Part shown: piece by piece, positions 17,881 to 27,796 of the stretch
Numbering within the stretch: the first letter of the stretch is position 1
Layout: the number at the start of each line of letters is the position of its first letter
DNA from: Paraburkholderia panacisoli
GTDB taxonomy: Bacteria; Pseudomonadota; Gammaproteobacteria; Burkholderiales; Burkholderiaceae
NCBI RefSeq assembly: GCF_008369935.1
Contig: NZ_VTUZ01000001.1
Location: 1-64,000, forward strand
Direction of reading: 5' to 3'
Length of the DNA: 64,000 nt
Notes under the pieces: model-generated
The model's input: only the letters and a program-made list of their open reading frames with translations
The model's database searches: none
Told to the model about the DNA's origin: nothing
Made by a program: the position numbers and the translations under genes

Positions 17881-20505
17881 ATGAAAGCCGCCGAAATCCG
17901 CGAGAAATTCCTCAAGTTCTTCGAATCGAAGGGCCATACGATCGTTCGCTCGTCGAGCCTTGTGCCCGGCAACGACCCGACCCTGCTCTTCACCAATTCT
18001 GGAATGGTGCAGTTCAAAGATGTGTTCCTCGGCGCGGAATCGCGTCCGTATTCGCGTGCCACGACCGCGCAGCGCAGCGTGCGCGCGGGCGGCAAGCACA
18101 ACGATCTGGAAAACGTCGGCTACACCGCGCGTCACCACACGTTCTTCGAAATGCTGGGCAATTTCTCGTTCGGCGACTACTTCAAGCGCGACGCGATCCA
18201 CTACGCGTGGGAATTGCTGACCGGCGTGTACCAGCTGCCGAAAGACAAGCTGTGGGTCACCGTCTATCAGGAAGACGACGAGGCGCACGACATCTGGGCG
18301 AAGGAAGTGGGCGTGCCGGTCGAGCGCATCATCCGCATCGGCGACAACAAGGGCGCGCGCTACGCATCGGACAACTTCTGGCAAATGGCCGACACCGGTC
18401 CGTGCGGCCCGTGCTCGGAAATCTTCTACGACCACGGCCCGGACGTGTGGGGCGGCCCGCCGGGATCGCCTGAGGAAGACGGCGACCGTTACATCGAGAT
18501 CTGGAATCTCGTGTTCATGCAGTTCAACCGCGACGCGCAAGGCAACATGACGCCGCTGCCCAAGCAGTGCGTGGACACCGGCATGGGGCTGGAGCGTATC
18601 GCGGCGGTGCTGCAGCACGTGCACAGCAACTATGAGATCGACCTGTTCCAGGCGCTTATCACGGCTGCGGGGCGCGAAACCGGCGTGAGCGATCTGACGA
18701 ACAACTCGCTGAAGGTGATCGCCGATCACATCCGCGCATGCTCGTTCCTGATCGTCGACGGCGTGATTCCGGGCAACGAAGGCCGCGGCTACGTGCTGCG
18801 CCGGATCGTGCGCCGCGCGATCCGCCACGGCTACAAGCTGGGCAAGAAGGGCTCGTTCTTCCACCGCATGGTGGCGGACCTCGTCGCGCAGATGGGCGGC
18901 GCATACCCCGAACTGAAAGAAGCCGAACAACGCGTCACCGACGTGCTGCGTCAGGAAGAAGAGCGCTTTTTCGAAACCATCGAGCACGGCATGTCGATTC
19001 TCGAGAGCGCGCTGGCCGACCTCGAAGCGAAGGGCCGCAAGACGCTCGACGGCGAACTCGCATTCAAGCTGCACGACACCTACGGTTTCCCGCTGGACCT
19101 GACCGCGGACGTGTGCCGCGAGCGCGAAGTGACGGTCGACGAATCCGCTTTCGACGAAGCGATGGCGCGTCAGCGCGAGCAGGCGCGCGCGGCGGGCAAG
19201 TTCAAGATGGCGCAAGGCCTCGAATACTCGGGCGCGAAGACCACGTTCCACGGATACGAAGAAATCGTCTTCGACGACGCGAAGGTGGTTGCGCTGTATG
19301 TGGACGGCGCGTCGGTGCGGGAAGTGGCGCACGGCCAGCAGGCGGTCGTGGTGCTGGATCACACGCCGTTCTACGCGGAGTCGGGCGGCCAGGTGGGTGA
19401 CCAGGGCGTGCTGGCCAACGCTAGCGTGCGCTTCGCGGTCACCGACACGCTGAAAGTACAGGCCGACGTGGTCGGCCATCACGGCACGCTCGAGCAGGGC
19501 ACGCTGAAGGTGGGCGACGTCGTCAAGGCGGAAATCGACGCGGTGCGCCGCGCCCGCACGGCCCGCAACCACTCGGCCACGCACCTGATGCACAAGGCGC
19601 TGCGCGAGGTGCTCGGCTCGCACGTGCAGCAGAAGGGCTCGCTCGTCGACCCGGACAAGACCCGTTTCGACTTCGCGCACAACGCGCCGATGACGGACGA
19701 GCAGATCCGCCGTGTCGAAGAGATCGTCAACGCCGAAGTGCTGGCGAACGCGCCGGGCATCGTGCGCGTGATGCCGTTCGACGAAGCGGTGAAGGGCGGC
19801 GCAATGGCGCTGTTCGGCGAAAAGTACGGCGACGAAGTGCGCGTGCTCGACCTGGGTTTCTCGCGTGAATTGTGCGGCGGTACGCACGTGCATCGCAGCG
19901 GCGACATCGGCTTCTTCAAGATCGTGATGGAAGGCGGCGTGGCGGCGGGCATCCGTCGTGTTGAAGCGATCACGGGCGACAACGCCGTGCGCTTCGTGCA
20001 GGACCTCGACGCACGCATCAATGCGGCTGCGGCGGTGTTGAAGGCGCAGCCCTCGGAACTGACGCAGCGGATCAGCCAGGTGCAGGATCAGGTGAAGTCG
20101 CTGGAGAAAGAACTGAGCGCGCTGAAGTCGAAGCTGGCTTCGAGCCAGGGCGACGAGCTGGCCGGTCAGGCGATCGAAGTGGGCGGCGTGCACGTGCTGG
20201 CGGCCACGCTGGACGGCGCGGACGTCAAGACGCTGCGCGAGACGGTCGACAAGCTGAAGGACAAGCTGAAGAGCGCGGCGATCGTGCTGGCTTCGGTCGA
20301 AGGCGGCAAGGTGAGCCTGATCGCCGGCGTGACGGCTGACGCCAGCAAGAAGGTCAAGGCTGGCGATCTGGTCAACTTCGTCGCGCAGCAGATCGGCGGC
20401 AAGGGCGGCGGCCGTCCGGACATGGCGCAGGCTGGCGGCACCGAGCCGGCGAACCTGCCCGCCGCGCTGGCTGGCGTCAAGGCTTGGGTCGAAGGCCAGC
20501 TTTGA
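17881..20505 (+). CDS. alaS: Alanyl-tRNA synthetase
   Basis: An 874-residue class II synthetase that charges tRNA-Ala and edits Ser/Gly mischarging. The N-terminus [18 protein letters not shown] is typical. The catalytic domain contains [15 protein letters not shown] and [13 protein letters not shown]. The editing domain has the zinc-binding pattern [17 protein letters not shown] and [15 protein letters not shown]-terminal oligomerisation region (coiled coil then Gly-rich [12 protein letters not shown], the C-Ala/DHHA1 signature) closes the protein. It has a strong hairpin just downstream. Confidence 0.97.
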   Translation: MKAAEIREKFLKFFESKGHTIVRSSSLVPGNDPTLLFTNSGMVQFKDVFLGAESRPYSRATTAQRSVRAGGKHNDLENVGYTARHHTFFEMLGNFSFGDYFKRDAIHYAWELLTGVYQLPKDKLWVTVYQEDDEAHDIWAKEVGVPVERIIRIGDNKGARYASDNFWQMADTGPCGPCSEIFYDHGPDVWGGPPGSPEEDGDRYIEIWNLVFMQFNRDAQGNMTPLPKQCVDTGMGLERIAAVLQHVHSNYEIDLFQALITAAGRETGVSDLTNNSLKVIADHIRACSFLIVDGVIPGNEGRGYVLRRIVRRAIRHGYKLGKKGSFFHRMVADLVAQMGGAYPELKEAEQRVTDVLRQEEERFFETIEHGMSILESALADLEAKGRKTLDGELAFKLHDTYGFPLDLTADVCREREVTVDESAFDEAMARQREQARAAGKFKMAQGLEYSGAKTTFHGYEEIVFDDAKVVALYVDGASVREVAHGQQAVVVLDHTPFYAESGGQVGDQGVLANASVRFAVTDTLKVQADVVGHHGTLEQGTLKVGDVVKAEIDAVRRARTARNHSATHLMHKALREVLGSHVQQKGSLVDPDKTRFDFAHNAPMTDEQIRRVEEIVNAEVLANAPGIVRVMPFDEAVKGGAMALFGEKYGDEVRVLDLGFSRELCGGTHVHRSGDIGFFKIVMEGGVAAGIRRVEAITGDNAVRFVQDLDARINAAAAVLKAQPSELTQRISQVQDQVKSLEKELSALKSKLASSQGDELAGQAIEVGGVHVLAATLDGADVKTLRETVDKLKDKLKSAAIVLASVEGGKVSLIAGVTADASKKVKAGDLVNFVAQQIGGKGGGRPDMAQAGGTEPANLPAALAGVKAWVEGQL

Positions 20506-20518
20506 TTCGGGTTTGATG

Positions 20519-20570
20519 GGGCCACGCGGGGCGCCGGTCGTTTCGGCGAGTCGCGTGGCCCAGGTTTTTT
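20519..20570 (+). terminator. alaS terminator
   Basis: A 10-bp perfect stem GGGCCACGCG/CGCGTGGCCC with a 23-base GC-rich loop begins 13 bases past the alaS stop. It is followed after AGG by six T residues. A likely rho-independent terminator with an unusually large loop. Confidence 0.7.
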
Positions 20571-20670
20571 GTTGCGAAGTCGCGCTGCCGGATTGTGTCG
20601 TGGCGCGGATCACTGTTTGATATGCGGTCGGGCCTGTGGTTGATTCGCGATTTGCTTTGCGGTTCGGCTT

Positions 20671-20692
20671 CGGCGGCGGATATCCGCCGCCG
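20671..20692. repeat. 22-bp perfect palindrome beside the lysR stop
   Basis: CGGCGGCGGAT is followed immediately by its exact reverse complement. As RNA from the leftward lysR gene it would form an 8-9 bp G/C stem capped by ATAT about 10 bases past the stop codon, but no U-tract follows. It may be a factor-assisted transcript end. Confidence 0.6.
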
Positions 20693-20702
20693 CAGGCAAC
20701 GA

Positions 20703-21647
20703 TCAGGCGATGCCCGCATTCGCGGCCGCCGCGTCCTCCGTTCCCCCCGTTGCGCCTGCCATCGCGGCCGTATCCCCTTCGTCAGCCGTCACGAGCGTGC
20801 GCCGCAGCGCATTGAGCGCGGACGAAAAATGCCCGCGTCGCCACACGAGCAGCGTCTCGATCATGCCGATATCAGGCAGTTCATGAACCGCGATATTGCT
20901 GGCATCGGTTTGCAGATCCAGCACTGAGCGCGGCGCCACTGCCACCCCTGCACCGGCCGCCACGCACGCGACGATCGCGTGATAGGAGCCAAGCTCCAGC
21001 ACGCGCGCCGGCCTCACGCCGTGTTCCAGATACCACTTCTCGATATAAGCCCGGTACGCGCAGCCACGCTCGAACGCGATCAGCGTCGATAGCGCGACAT
21101 CGCGCACTTCGCGTATCGGCCGATGCCCGCGCGGCGTGAGCATCACCAGCTCTTCCTTGAATACCGGCACCGTCTCGAACAGGTCGCTGAGCGCGGCCGG
21201 GTCGAGCGGCGTCGCCACCAAAGCGGCATCCACTTCGAATTCCCGCACCCGCTCGATCAGCTTGCCGGTCGTGCCGGTCTCAAGTTCTAGCGCAACGGCG
21301 GGCCACTGCTGGTGATATTGCGCGAGCAATCCGGGCAGGCGTGTCGCCGCGACGCTCTCCATCGTGCCCAGGCGCAGGCGCCCGCTCGGACGATCCTCGC
21401 GCACGGCGTGACGGGCTTCGTCGGCGAGTGCGAGCAGGCGCTCCGCGTAAGGCAGCAGCGTTTCGCCCGCGGGCGTCAGCACGAGGCGGCGGCCGTCGCG
21501 GATGAACAGGTCGGTGCCGAGCTGCTCTTCCAGTTGCTTGATGCGTGTCGTGACGTTCGACTGCACACGATTGAGCTTGGCAGCGGCGCGCGTCACGCCG
21601 TTTTCCCGCACGACCGCGCGAAAAATGGTCAAGGCGGCCAGATCCAT
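20703..21647 (-). CDS. LysR family transcriptional regulator
   Basis: A 314-residue LysR-type regulator: winged helix-turn-helix in the first 60 residues (FRAVVRENGVTRAAAKLN then QSNVTTRIKQLEEQLG), then a periplasmic-binding-protein-like effector domain. The start at 21647 has GGAGAG five bases upstream and matches the family N-terminus; a Met 13 codons upstream is less likely. It is divergent from an MFS transporter gene across 120 bp, the usual arrangement for a LysR protein and its target. An imperfect TGA-N8-TCA dyad at 21693-21706 is a candidate binding site. The C-terminus is Ala/Thr/Gly-rich and probably disordered. Confidence 0.9.
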   Translation of the reverse strand: MDLAALTIFRAVVRENGVTRAAAKLNRVQSNVTTRIKQLEEQLGTDLFIRDGRRLVLTPAGETLLPYAERLLALADEARHAVREDRPSGRLRLGTMESVAATRLPGLLAQYHQQWPAVALELETGTTGKLIERVREFEVDAALVATPLDPAALSDLFETVPVFKEELVMLTPRGHRPIREVRDVALSTLIAFERGCAYRAYIEKWYLEHGVRPARVLELGSYHAIVACVAAGAGVAVAPRSVLDLQTDASNIAVHELPDIGMIETLLVWRRGHFSSALNALRRTLVTADEGDTAAMAGATGGTEDAAAANAGIA

Positions 21648-21692
21648 GATTCTCTCCGGGCGATGGCTGATATCCGAATTATTCATTTTTCG

Positions 21693-21706
21693 TGATCAAA
21701 AGGTCA
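21693..21706. promoter_or_regulatory. Candidate LysR operator
   Basis: Within the 120-bp lysR/MFS divergent region the dyad TGATCAAAAGGTCA and a neighbouring GAATTATTC near-palindrome (21676-21684) are the only symmetrical elements. They roughly fit a LysR-type site. The assignment is inferential. Confidence 0.3.
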
Positions 21707-21767
21707 AGCTAATATCCATTGAACGAACCCGGCCTGACCGTCATTGGCCATCACCTGGCGCCGAATC

Positions 21768-23180
21768 ATGAACGACCTCGCTTCGCACGCATACGACCGC
21801 TTCGCCGAACCTCACGCCGCGCGCCGCGCGGCGCTCGCCTGCATGGTGACGCTGGCCGTCACCCTCGGGATCGGGCGTTTCGCCTTCACGCCGCTGTTGC
21901 CGCTGATGCTTCATGGCAGCGCCTTCGGTCAGCCACAACTCGACATCCAGCACGGCGGCTGGCTGGCGTCGTTCAACTACGCAGGGTATTTCGCCGGCGC
22001 GGTCAGTTGCGCCGCGCTGCGGGTCGAGCCGGCGCGCATGGTGCGCGTGGGGCTCGTCGCGACGGTTCTGCTGACGCTGGCGATGGGCGTCACGAGTCAC
22101 TTCTGGGTGTGGGCGGTGGTGCGCTTCGTCGCCGGCGCGGTCAGCGCGTGGACTTTCGTATTCGCGTCCCAGTGGGGCTTGCGACGCCTCGCCGAACTCG
22201 GGGCGCACGGCTGGAGCGGAGTGATTTACACCGGGCCGGGCGCGGGGATCGTAGGGACGGGGGTGCTGGTGAGCGTTGCGGGCGGCTTTGGCGCGACCGC
22301 GGGATGGATCGGCTTCGGCCTGATCGGTGCGGTTTTGTCGGTGGTGGTTTGGCCGGAGTTTCGGGAGGCGGCGGGTGTCGGCGGGGAAGGGGCGCGTCGT
22401 CGTGGACGCGGGCCGGTTGCTGAGGTGAATGCGGGCCGGAATGGGACGAGCCGGTCTTCTAACGGCCGCGCTGCCGTCAGCGAACGCAGCGCAAACCGAC
22501 CCGCCGCCAGCGAACCGGCCGTCGGCCAATCTCCCGCGAGCCAGCGCGCGGCCATCCAACTCGCCAGTGAACGCGCAACCGGCCACACCCCGCACCGCGC
22601 CGACGCCATCTGGCTGATCCTGCTCTACGGCATCCCCGGCTTCGGCTACATCATCACGGCGACCTTTCTGCCCGTCATCGCGCGTCATGCGTTGCCGGGC
22701 TCTTTCTGGCCCGATCTGTTCTGGCCGATGTTCGGCGCGGCGCTGATCGTCGGCGCGCTGCTGGGCGCGCGCCTGCCGGGGCATTGGGATAACCGCGCGC
22801 TGCTCGCCGGCTGCTATGTGCTGCAGGCCATTGGTATCGCGCTCGGCATCGTCTGGCCGACGGCAGGCGGTTTCTCGCTTGGCAGCATGCTGATCGGCCT
22901 GCCGTTCACCGCGATCACGCTGTTCGCGATGCGCGAGGCGCGGCGCCTGCGCGGGGACGACGCGGCCGGCCTGATGGGGTACGCCACGGCGGCCTACGGC
23001 GTCGGCCAGATCGTCGGTCCGCTGGTTGCCGCGCCGATTGCGGAGCACACGGGGTCGTTCTCGCCGGCGCTGTGGCTGGCGGCGGGTGCGTTGATGGTGG
23101 GTGCGGCGGGGCTGATCGCGGTCGCTCATCGGCCGCAGCCGCAGCGCCGTGACCGTATGCCGGATTGCGGCTGCAACTAA
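21768..23180 (+). CDS. YbfB/YjiJ-type MFS transporter with long central linker
   Basis: A 470-residue inner-membrane transporter. The N-terminal half has GIGRFAFTPLLPLM and the HGGWLASFNYAGYFAG segment typical of the YbfB/YjiJ MFS family, and the second half has GFGYIITATFLPVIAR. Twelve helices are expected, split six and six. The loop between the halves (roughly residues 205-285) is unusually long and low complexity, rich in Arg, Ser, Ala and Asn, compared with about 390-400 residues total in relatives. The ATG at 21768 is used; an upstream ATG at 21744 is possible. Probably controlled by the divergent LysR regulator. Substrate unknown. Confidence 0.87.
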   Translation: MNDLASHAYDRFAEPHAARRAALACMVTLAVTLGIGRFAFTPLLPLMLHGSAFGQPQLDIQHGGWLASFNYAGYFAGAVSCAALRVEPARMVRVGLVATVLLTLAMGVTSHFWVWAVVRFVAGAVSAWTFVFASQWGLRRLAELGAHGWSGVIYTGPGAGIVGTGVLVSVAGGFGATAGWIGFGLIGAVLSVVVWPEFREAAGVGGEGARRRGRGPVAEVNAGRNGTSRSSNGRAAVSERSANRPAASEPAVGQSPASQRAAIQLASERATGHTPHRADAIWLILLYGIPGFGYIITATFLPVIARHALPGSFWPDLFWPMFGAALIVGALLGARLPGHWDNRALLAGCYVLQAIGIALGIVWPTAGGFSLGSMLIGLPFTAITLFAMREARRLRGDDAAGLMGYATAAYGVGQIVGPLVAAPIAEHTGSFSPALWLAAGALMVGAAGLIAVAHRPQPQRRDRMPDCGCN

Positions 23181-23372
23181 CGGCCGCGAAAGCGCTCGCG
23201 CGACGGCGCCGTGCGAATAAGGTGCTGTCGAGCCGGCCATCGCGGCCAAACCCAAACTCCAATCCAAACCCCGCGCTCCGCAACTCCCCACACCCGCAAC
23301 AAATAACGCACAAGCGCACTAAAATGACCGCTTTCCGTCATTACACGCGCCCGCAACCGGCGCATCGCCACC

Positions 23373-24404
23373 ATGCAACATTTCGCGTCCGACAACTACG
23401 CCGGCATCTGCCCCGAAGCGCTCGACGCGCTGATCGCCGCCAACAACAGCGGCCACGAGCCGGCCTACGGCGACGACTCCTGGACCAATCAGGTCTGCGA
23501 CCGTCTGCGCGAACTGTTCCAGACCGACTGCGAAGTCTTCTTCGTGTTCAACGGCACGGCGGCCAATTCGCTGGCGCTCGCGTCGCTGTGCCAGTCGTAC
23601 CACTCGGTGATCTGCCACGAGCTCGCGCATATCGAAACCGACGAATGCGGCGGTCCGGAATTCTTCTCGGGCGGCTCGAAGCTGCTGACCGCGCCGGGCA
23701 TCGGCGGCAAGCTCACGCCGGACGCGATCGAGGCGCTCGTCACGCGCCGTGCCGATATCCACTACCCGAAGCCCAAGGTCGTCACGCTGACGCAATCGAC
23801 GGAAGTCGGCACCGTCTACAGCGTCGAGGAAGTGCGGGCGATAGCGGCGATCGCCAAGCGGCGTCATCTGAAAGTGCATATGGACGGCGCGCGTTTCGCG
23901 AACGCGGTGGCGGCGCTGGACGTGCATCCGTCGGAGATCACGTGGCGCGCGGGCGTCGACGTGCTGTGTTTCGGCGGCACCAAGAACGGCTTGCCGGTGG
24001 GTGAGGCGGTGGTGTTCTTCGACCGCGCGCTCGCCGACGATTTCGCTTACCGTCTGAAGCAGGCCGGTCAACTGGCTTCGAAGATGCGCTTCATTTCGGC
24101 GCCCTGGCTCGGCCTGCTCGATAACGACGTCTGGTTGCGCAATGCGCGTCATGCGAATGCGATGGCGCAATTGCTGCAAACGCGGTTGCGGGAAATTCCC
24201 GGCGTGAGCATCATGTTCGAGCGGGAATCGAACGCGGTCTTCGCGCAGTTGCCGCCGCAGGCCGCGAAAGCAATGCGCGCGCGCGGCTGGAAGTTCTACG
24301 AGTTCATCGGCGCGGGCGGTTGCCGGCTGATGTGCGCGTGGGACACGCAGCCGGAGACGGTCGAGCGTTTTGTGACTGAAGTGCGTGACTTGTGTGCGGC
24401 GTGA
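23373..24404 (+). CDS. Low-specificity threonine aldolase family protein
   Basis: A 343-residue PLP-dependent fold-type I enzyme of the threonine aldolase/beta-eliminating lyase family, which cleaves L-threonine or L-allo-threonine to glycine and acetaldehyde. The N-terminus FASDNYAGICPEALDAL, the SGHEPAYGDD segment, the His-Glu pair in CHELAHIETDECGG and the PLP lysine Lys204 in FGGTKNGLPVG are all present. Length is that of Pseudomonas-type low-specificity enzymes. The next gene starts 103 bp downstream after a short tandem repeat, so co-transcription is possible. Confidence 0.9.
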   Translation: MQHFASDNYAGICPEALDALIAANNSGHEPAYGDDSWTNQVCDRLRELFQTDCEVFFVFNGTAANSLALASLCQSYHSVICHELAHIETDECGGPEFFSGGSKLLTAPGIGGKLTPDAIEALVTRRADIHYPKPKVVTLTQSTEVGTVYSVEEVRAIAAIAKRRHLKVHMDGARFANAVAALDVHPSEITWRAGVDVLCFGGTKNGLPVGEAVVFFDRALADDFAYRLKQAGQLASKMRFISAPWLGLLDNDVWLRNARHANAMAQLLQTRLREIPGVSIMFERESNAVFAQLPPQAAKAMRARGWKFYEFIGAGGCRLMCAWDTQPETVERFVTEVRDLCAA

Positions 24405-24461
24405 ATGGGTTGAGAAGCGGCGGGCTGGCCACATAGAAGACAGCGCGCAAAACACCGTCAG

Positions 24462-24496
24462 ACGACACAAACGACACAAACGACACAAACGAGACG
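24462..24496. repeat. 9-bp tandem repeat
   Basis: Three exact head-to-tail copies of ACGACACAA followed by a partial, diverged fourth copy. It lies in the gap between the aldolase and Nudix genes, ending 11 bases before the Nudix ATG. Copy number could vary between strains by slippage. Confidence 0.8.
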
Positions 24497-24507
24497 CCCC
24501 CCACGCC

Positions 24508-25038
24508 ATGACCGAATACCGATTTTGTCCGCGCTGCGCCACGCCGTTGACCCAGCGCGCCGATCCCGAACACGAAGGCGGCCGCGTCCGCCAAAGCTGT
24601 CCCGATGCCGCATGCGGCTATGTCCACTGGAACAATCCGCTGCCGGTGGTGGCGGCGATCGTCGAATACGAGGGCAAGATTCTGTTGGCACGCAATGCCG
24701 CGTGGGCCGAGGGCATGTTCGCGCTGATCACCGGCTTCCTCGAAAACGGCGAGACCCCGGAACAGGGCATCGCCCGCGAGGTGCGCGAAGAGACCTCGCT
24801 GCACGCGGAGACCGTCGAACTGGTCGGCGTGTACGAGTTCATCCGCAAGAACGAGCTGATCATCGCGTATCACGTGAAGGCGTACGGCACGATCGCGCTG
24901 TCGCCGGAGTTGCTCGAATACCGGCTGGTCGAGCCGGCAAAATTGCGGCCGTGGCGGGCGGGCACCGGCCAGGCGCTCGGCGAATGGATGCGGCGGCGCG
25001 GCTTGCCGTTCGAATTCGTCGACCGGCCGGGGCAATAG
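24508..25038 (+). CDS. Nudix hydrolase with zinc ribbon (NudC-like)
   Basis: A 176-residue protein: an N-terminal zinc ribbon with Cys7, Cys10, Cys31 and Cys36, then a Nudix domain whose box is GFLENGETPEQGIARE then VREETSL. This is the order found in NADH pyrophosphatase (NudC)-like enzymes, but the protein is shorter than NudC and lacks its N-terminal domain. It is likely a nucleoside-diphosphate-linked hydrolase acting on ADP-ribose or dinucleotides; the substrate is not determinable. The start is clear: upstream codons are the 9-bp repeat. Confidence 0.88.
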   Translation: MTEYRFCPRCATPLTQRADPEHEGGRVRQSCPDAACGYVHWNNPLPVVAAIVEYEGKILLARNAAWAEGMFALITGFLENGETPEQGIAREVREETSLHAETVELVGVYEFIRKNELIIAYHVKAYGTIALSPELLEYRLVEPAKLRPWRAGTGQALGEWMRRRGLPFEFVDRPGQ

Positions 25039-25223
25039 GCGACGCGACAAACCGGGCAGCAACGCAGGCAGAGAACCACGCAACCAGGCACGTAGCAAAC
25101 CACGCAACGAGTGCGGCGCAAAGCGGACCCGCGAGCTGCAATCGACGCACCGCGCACCAGCCGCTGCGCACTGCTTCGCTCGATGCGCCGGTCAACGAGT
25201 TCACGTTCGGGGAGAAGCAACGC

Positions 25224-26372
25224 ATGGCCTACATCTACTACCTGACTCACATCCATCTGGGCTACGACACCTTGTCGCAACTGCCGTCGGAATGCGCGCG
25301 GATCGGCATCAAGCGGCCTTTGCTGATCAGCGACAAGGGCGTGGTGGCGGCAGGCATCGTCCAGCGCGCGCTCGACGCGTTGAAGCTCGGCGACGTGCCG
25401 CTTTTCGACGACACGCCGTCGAACCCGACCGAGGCGATGGTGCTGGCGGCCGCGCAAAGGTATCGCGACGAAGGCTGCGACGGGTTGATCGCGGTGGGCG
25501 GCGGTTCGTCGATCGATCTGGCGAAGGGCGTCGCGATCGCGGCCACACATGATGGCCCGCTCACCCAGTACGCAACGATCGAAGGCGGCAGCGCGAAGAT
25601 CACCGAAGCCGTCGCGCCGCTGATCGCGATCCCCACCACGGCGGGCACCGGCAGCGAAGTCGCGCGCGGCGCGATCGTGATTCTGAACGACGGCCGCAAG
25701 CTCGGCTTTCACTCGTGGCATTTGTTGCCGAAATCGGCGATCTGCGACCCCGGTCTCACGCTCGGCTTGCCGCCGGGCCTGACCGCGGCGACCGGCATGG
25801 ACGCGATCGCGCACTGCATCGAAACCTTTCTCGCACCGGCCTTCAATCCGCCCGCCGACGGCATCGCGCTGGACGGGCTGGAGCGCGCGTGGGGCAGCAT
25901 CGAACGCGTCTGCGCGGACGGCAGCGATCGTGAAGCACGCCTGAACATGATGAGCGCGTCGATGCAAGGCGCGATGGCGTTCCAGAAAGGACTCGGCTGC
26001 GTGCACTCGCTGTCGCATCCGTTGGGCGGTCTGAAGGTGAACGGCCGCACGTCGCTGCATCACGGCACGCTGAACGCGGTCGTGCTGCCGGCGGTGCTGC
26101 GCTTCAACGAGAGCGCCGCCAGCGTGATCGCCGAGCGTCGCTACGCGCGGATGCGTCGCGCGATGAATTTGCCGGAGCGCGCGGATCTCGCGCAGGCGCT
26201 GTTCGACATGACCGCGCGGCTCGGCTTGCCGACTGGGCTCAAGCAGATGGGCGTCGACGAAAGCATGTTCGACAAGGTCGTGCAGGGCGCGCTCGCGGAC
26301 CATTGCCATCGCACGAATCCGCGCGAAGCCACGGCCGACGACTACCGCCGCATGCTGACCGAATCGCTTTGA
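25224..26372 (+). CDS. Iron-type alcohol dehydrogenase
   Basis: A 382-residue group III (Fe-ADH) oxidoreductase. The Rossmann-like domain has GVGGGSS-type [11 protein letters not shown] (residues 92-102), [13 protein letters not shown] follows, and the metal site is recognisable as Asp193/His197 ([10 protein letters not shown]), His261/His265 ([10 protein letters not shown]) and His280 (SLHHG). It should reduce or oxidise an alcohol/aldehyde or keto group with NAD(P). It is the first gene of a compact operon with a thioesterase (31-bp gap) and an ABC transporter, which suggests catabolism or export of a small hydroxy- or oxo-acid. The start has GGGGAGAA upstream. Confidence 0.9.
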   Translation: MAYIYYLTHIHLGYDTLSQLPSECARIGIKRPLLISDKGVVAAGIVQRALDALKLGDVPLFDDTPSNPTEAMVLAAAQRYRDEGCDGLIAVGGGSSIDLAKGVAIAATHDGPLTQYATIEGGSAKITEAVAPLIAIPTTAGTGSEVARGAIVILNDGRKLGFHSWHLLPKSAICDPGLTLGLPPGLTAATGMDAIAHCIETFLAPAFNPPADGIALDGLERAWGSIERVCADGSDREARLNMMSASMQGAMAFQKGLGCVHSLSHPLGGLKVNGRTSLHHGTLNAVVLPAVLRFNESAASVIAERRYARMRRAMNLPERADLAQALFDMTARLGLPTGLKQMGVDESMFDKVVQGALADHCHRTNPREATADDYRRMLTESL

Positions 26373-26403
26373 CGACCCCCCACCGCCGAACGCCCACGCT
26401 CTC

Positions 26404-26853
26404 ATGAACAAACCCGCCCCAGCCCTCCGCGCCGCGTATCCGCATTTCCTGCCGATCACCACCCGCTGGATGGACAACGACGTCTACGGCCACGTGAACA
26501 ACGTCGTCTACTACAGCTATTTCGACACCGTGGTGAACGAGTATCTGGTCCGCGCGGGCGTGCTCGACTTCGAGCATGGCGCGACGATCGGGCTGGTGGT
26601 CGAAACGCATTGCAGCTACTTCGCGCCGCTGGTGTTTCCCGAGCGCGTCGAGGCGGGTTTGCGGGTGGCGCGGCTGGGCACGTCGAGCGTGCGCTACGAA
26701 GTGGGGCTCTTCAAGGAAGGCGACCAGCAACCCGCCGCGCAGGGGCACTTCGTGCACGTGTACGTGGACCGCGTCACGCGCCGTCCCGTGAACCTGCCCG
26801 CCGATCTGCGCGCGGCGCTCGAACCGCTGAGCGCCGCCGTGCAGGCGGAATAG
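26404..26853 (+). CDS. 4HBT-type acyl-CoA thioesterase
   Basis: A 149-residue single hotdog-fold thioesterase. The active-site helix begins [21 protein letters not shown], with Asp24/Asp26 at the catalytic Asp position of 4-hydroxybenzoyl-CoA thioesterase relatives. It should hydrolyse an acyl-CoA in the cytosol. It sits between the Fe-ADH gene (31 bp) and the first permease gene (4 bp), so is almost certainly in one operon with them. The combination implies release of a free acid from a CoA ester, but the substrate is unknown. Confidence 0.88.
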   Translation: MNKPAPALRAAYPHFLPITTRWMDNDVYGHVNNVVYYSYFDTVVNEYLVRAGVLDFEHGATIGLVVETHCSYFAPLVFPERVEAGLRVARLGTSSVRYEVGLFKEGDQQPAAQGHFVHVYVDRVTRRPVNLPADLRAALEPLSAAVQAE

Positions 26854-26857
26854 GCGC

Positions 26858-27796
26858 GTGCAGTCGTTCGTCATCAATCTGCTCAACGGCGTCAGCTACG
26901 GCCTGTTGCTGTTCATGCTGTCGGCCGGCCTGACGTTGATTTTCAGCATGCTCGGCGTGTTGAATTTTGCGCATGCGAGCTTCTACATGCTGGGTGCGTA
27001 CGTGGGCTTCTCGGTGGCGGCGCGCGCCGGGTTCTGGAGTGCGCTGGTGATCGCGCCGCTCGTCGTCGGTCTGCTCGGCGCGGCGCTGGAGCGCTGGCTG
27101 TTGCGGCGCGTGCGCGTGCATGGCCATTTGCCGGAATTGCTGCTGACGTTCGGCGCCGCGTATCTGCTCGGCGAACTGGTCAAGCTCGGCTGGGGCTTGA
27201 ACCCGCTTTCCGCAACGATTCCGCCTGTGCTCGACGGTCCGTTGTTCACCCTTTACGGTGCGGCTTTTTCGCGCTACCGGGCGTTCATGATGGCGGTGTC
27301 GCTGGCGATGCTGGCGGTGTTGTATGCGGTGCTGCGCGTGTCGAAGGCGGGGCTGATCGTGCGCGCCGCGCTCACGCACGCGAGCGCCGTCGAAGCGCTC
27401 GGCCACAACGTGCCGCGCGTGTTCACCGGGGTGTTCGCGGCCGGCACGGCGCTCGCCGCGCTGGCCGGCGTGATCGGCGCGCCGCTCTTCGTGATCGAGC
27501 CGGCAATGGCCGAGTCGCTCGGCTCGATCGTGTTCGTTGTCGTGGTGATCGGCGGCCTCGGCTCGTTGAGCGGGGCGCTGGCGGCGTCGCTGCTGGTCGG
27601 CTGCGTGCAGACGCTGGCCGTGGCGAGCGACGTGTCGCTGGGAGACGTGCTGGCGATGCTGGGCGCATCGGTGCCGCCCGAATGGGATGCGCTGACGCTC
27701 GCGCAACTCGCGCCGCTGATTCCCTATCTGCTGCTCGTCGCGATGCTGGCGCTGCGCCCGCGCGGGCTGTTCGGGCGGCACGACGATCATGCGTAA
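26858..27796 (+). CDS. Branched-chain-type ABC permease (LivH-like)
   Basis: A 312-residue inner-membrane permease of the hydrophobic amino-acid transporter (HAAT) family. The opening NGVSYGLLLFMLSAGLTLIF and the following MLGVLNFAHASFYMLGAY are hallmark LivH segments; GGLGSLSGALAASLLVG near the C-terminus is the conserved coupling region. GTG start, four bases after the thioesterase stop. It overlaps the next permease gene by 8 bp, implying translational coupling. The family carries branched-chain amino acids, urea, short amides or aromatic acids. Confidence 0.92.
   Translation: MQSFVINLLNGVSYGLLLFMLSAGLTLIFSMLGVLNFAHASFYMLGAYVGFSVAARAGFWSALVIAPLVVGLLGAALERWLLRRVRVHGHLPELLLTFGAAYLLGELVKLGWGLNPLSATIPPVLDGPLFTLYGAAFSRYRAFMMAVSLAMLAVLYAVLRVSKAGLIVRAALTHASAVEALGHNVPRVFTGVFAAGTALAALAGVIGAPLFVIEPAMAESLGSIVFVVVVIGGLGSLSGALAASLLVGCVQTLAVASDVSLGDVLAMLGASVPPEWDALTLAQLAPLIPYLLLVAMLALRPRGLFGRHDDHA

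Noticed and set aside
17740..20613. 957-codon open frame antisense to alaS
   Set aside because: A shadow of alaS caused by GC-rich third positions; His/Arg/Val-rich with no domain.
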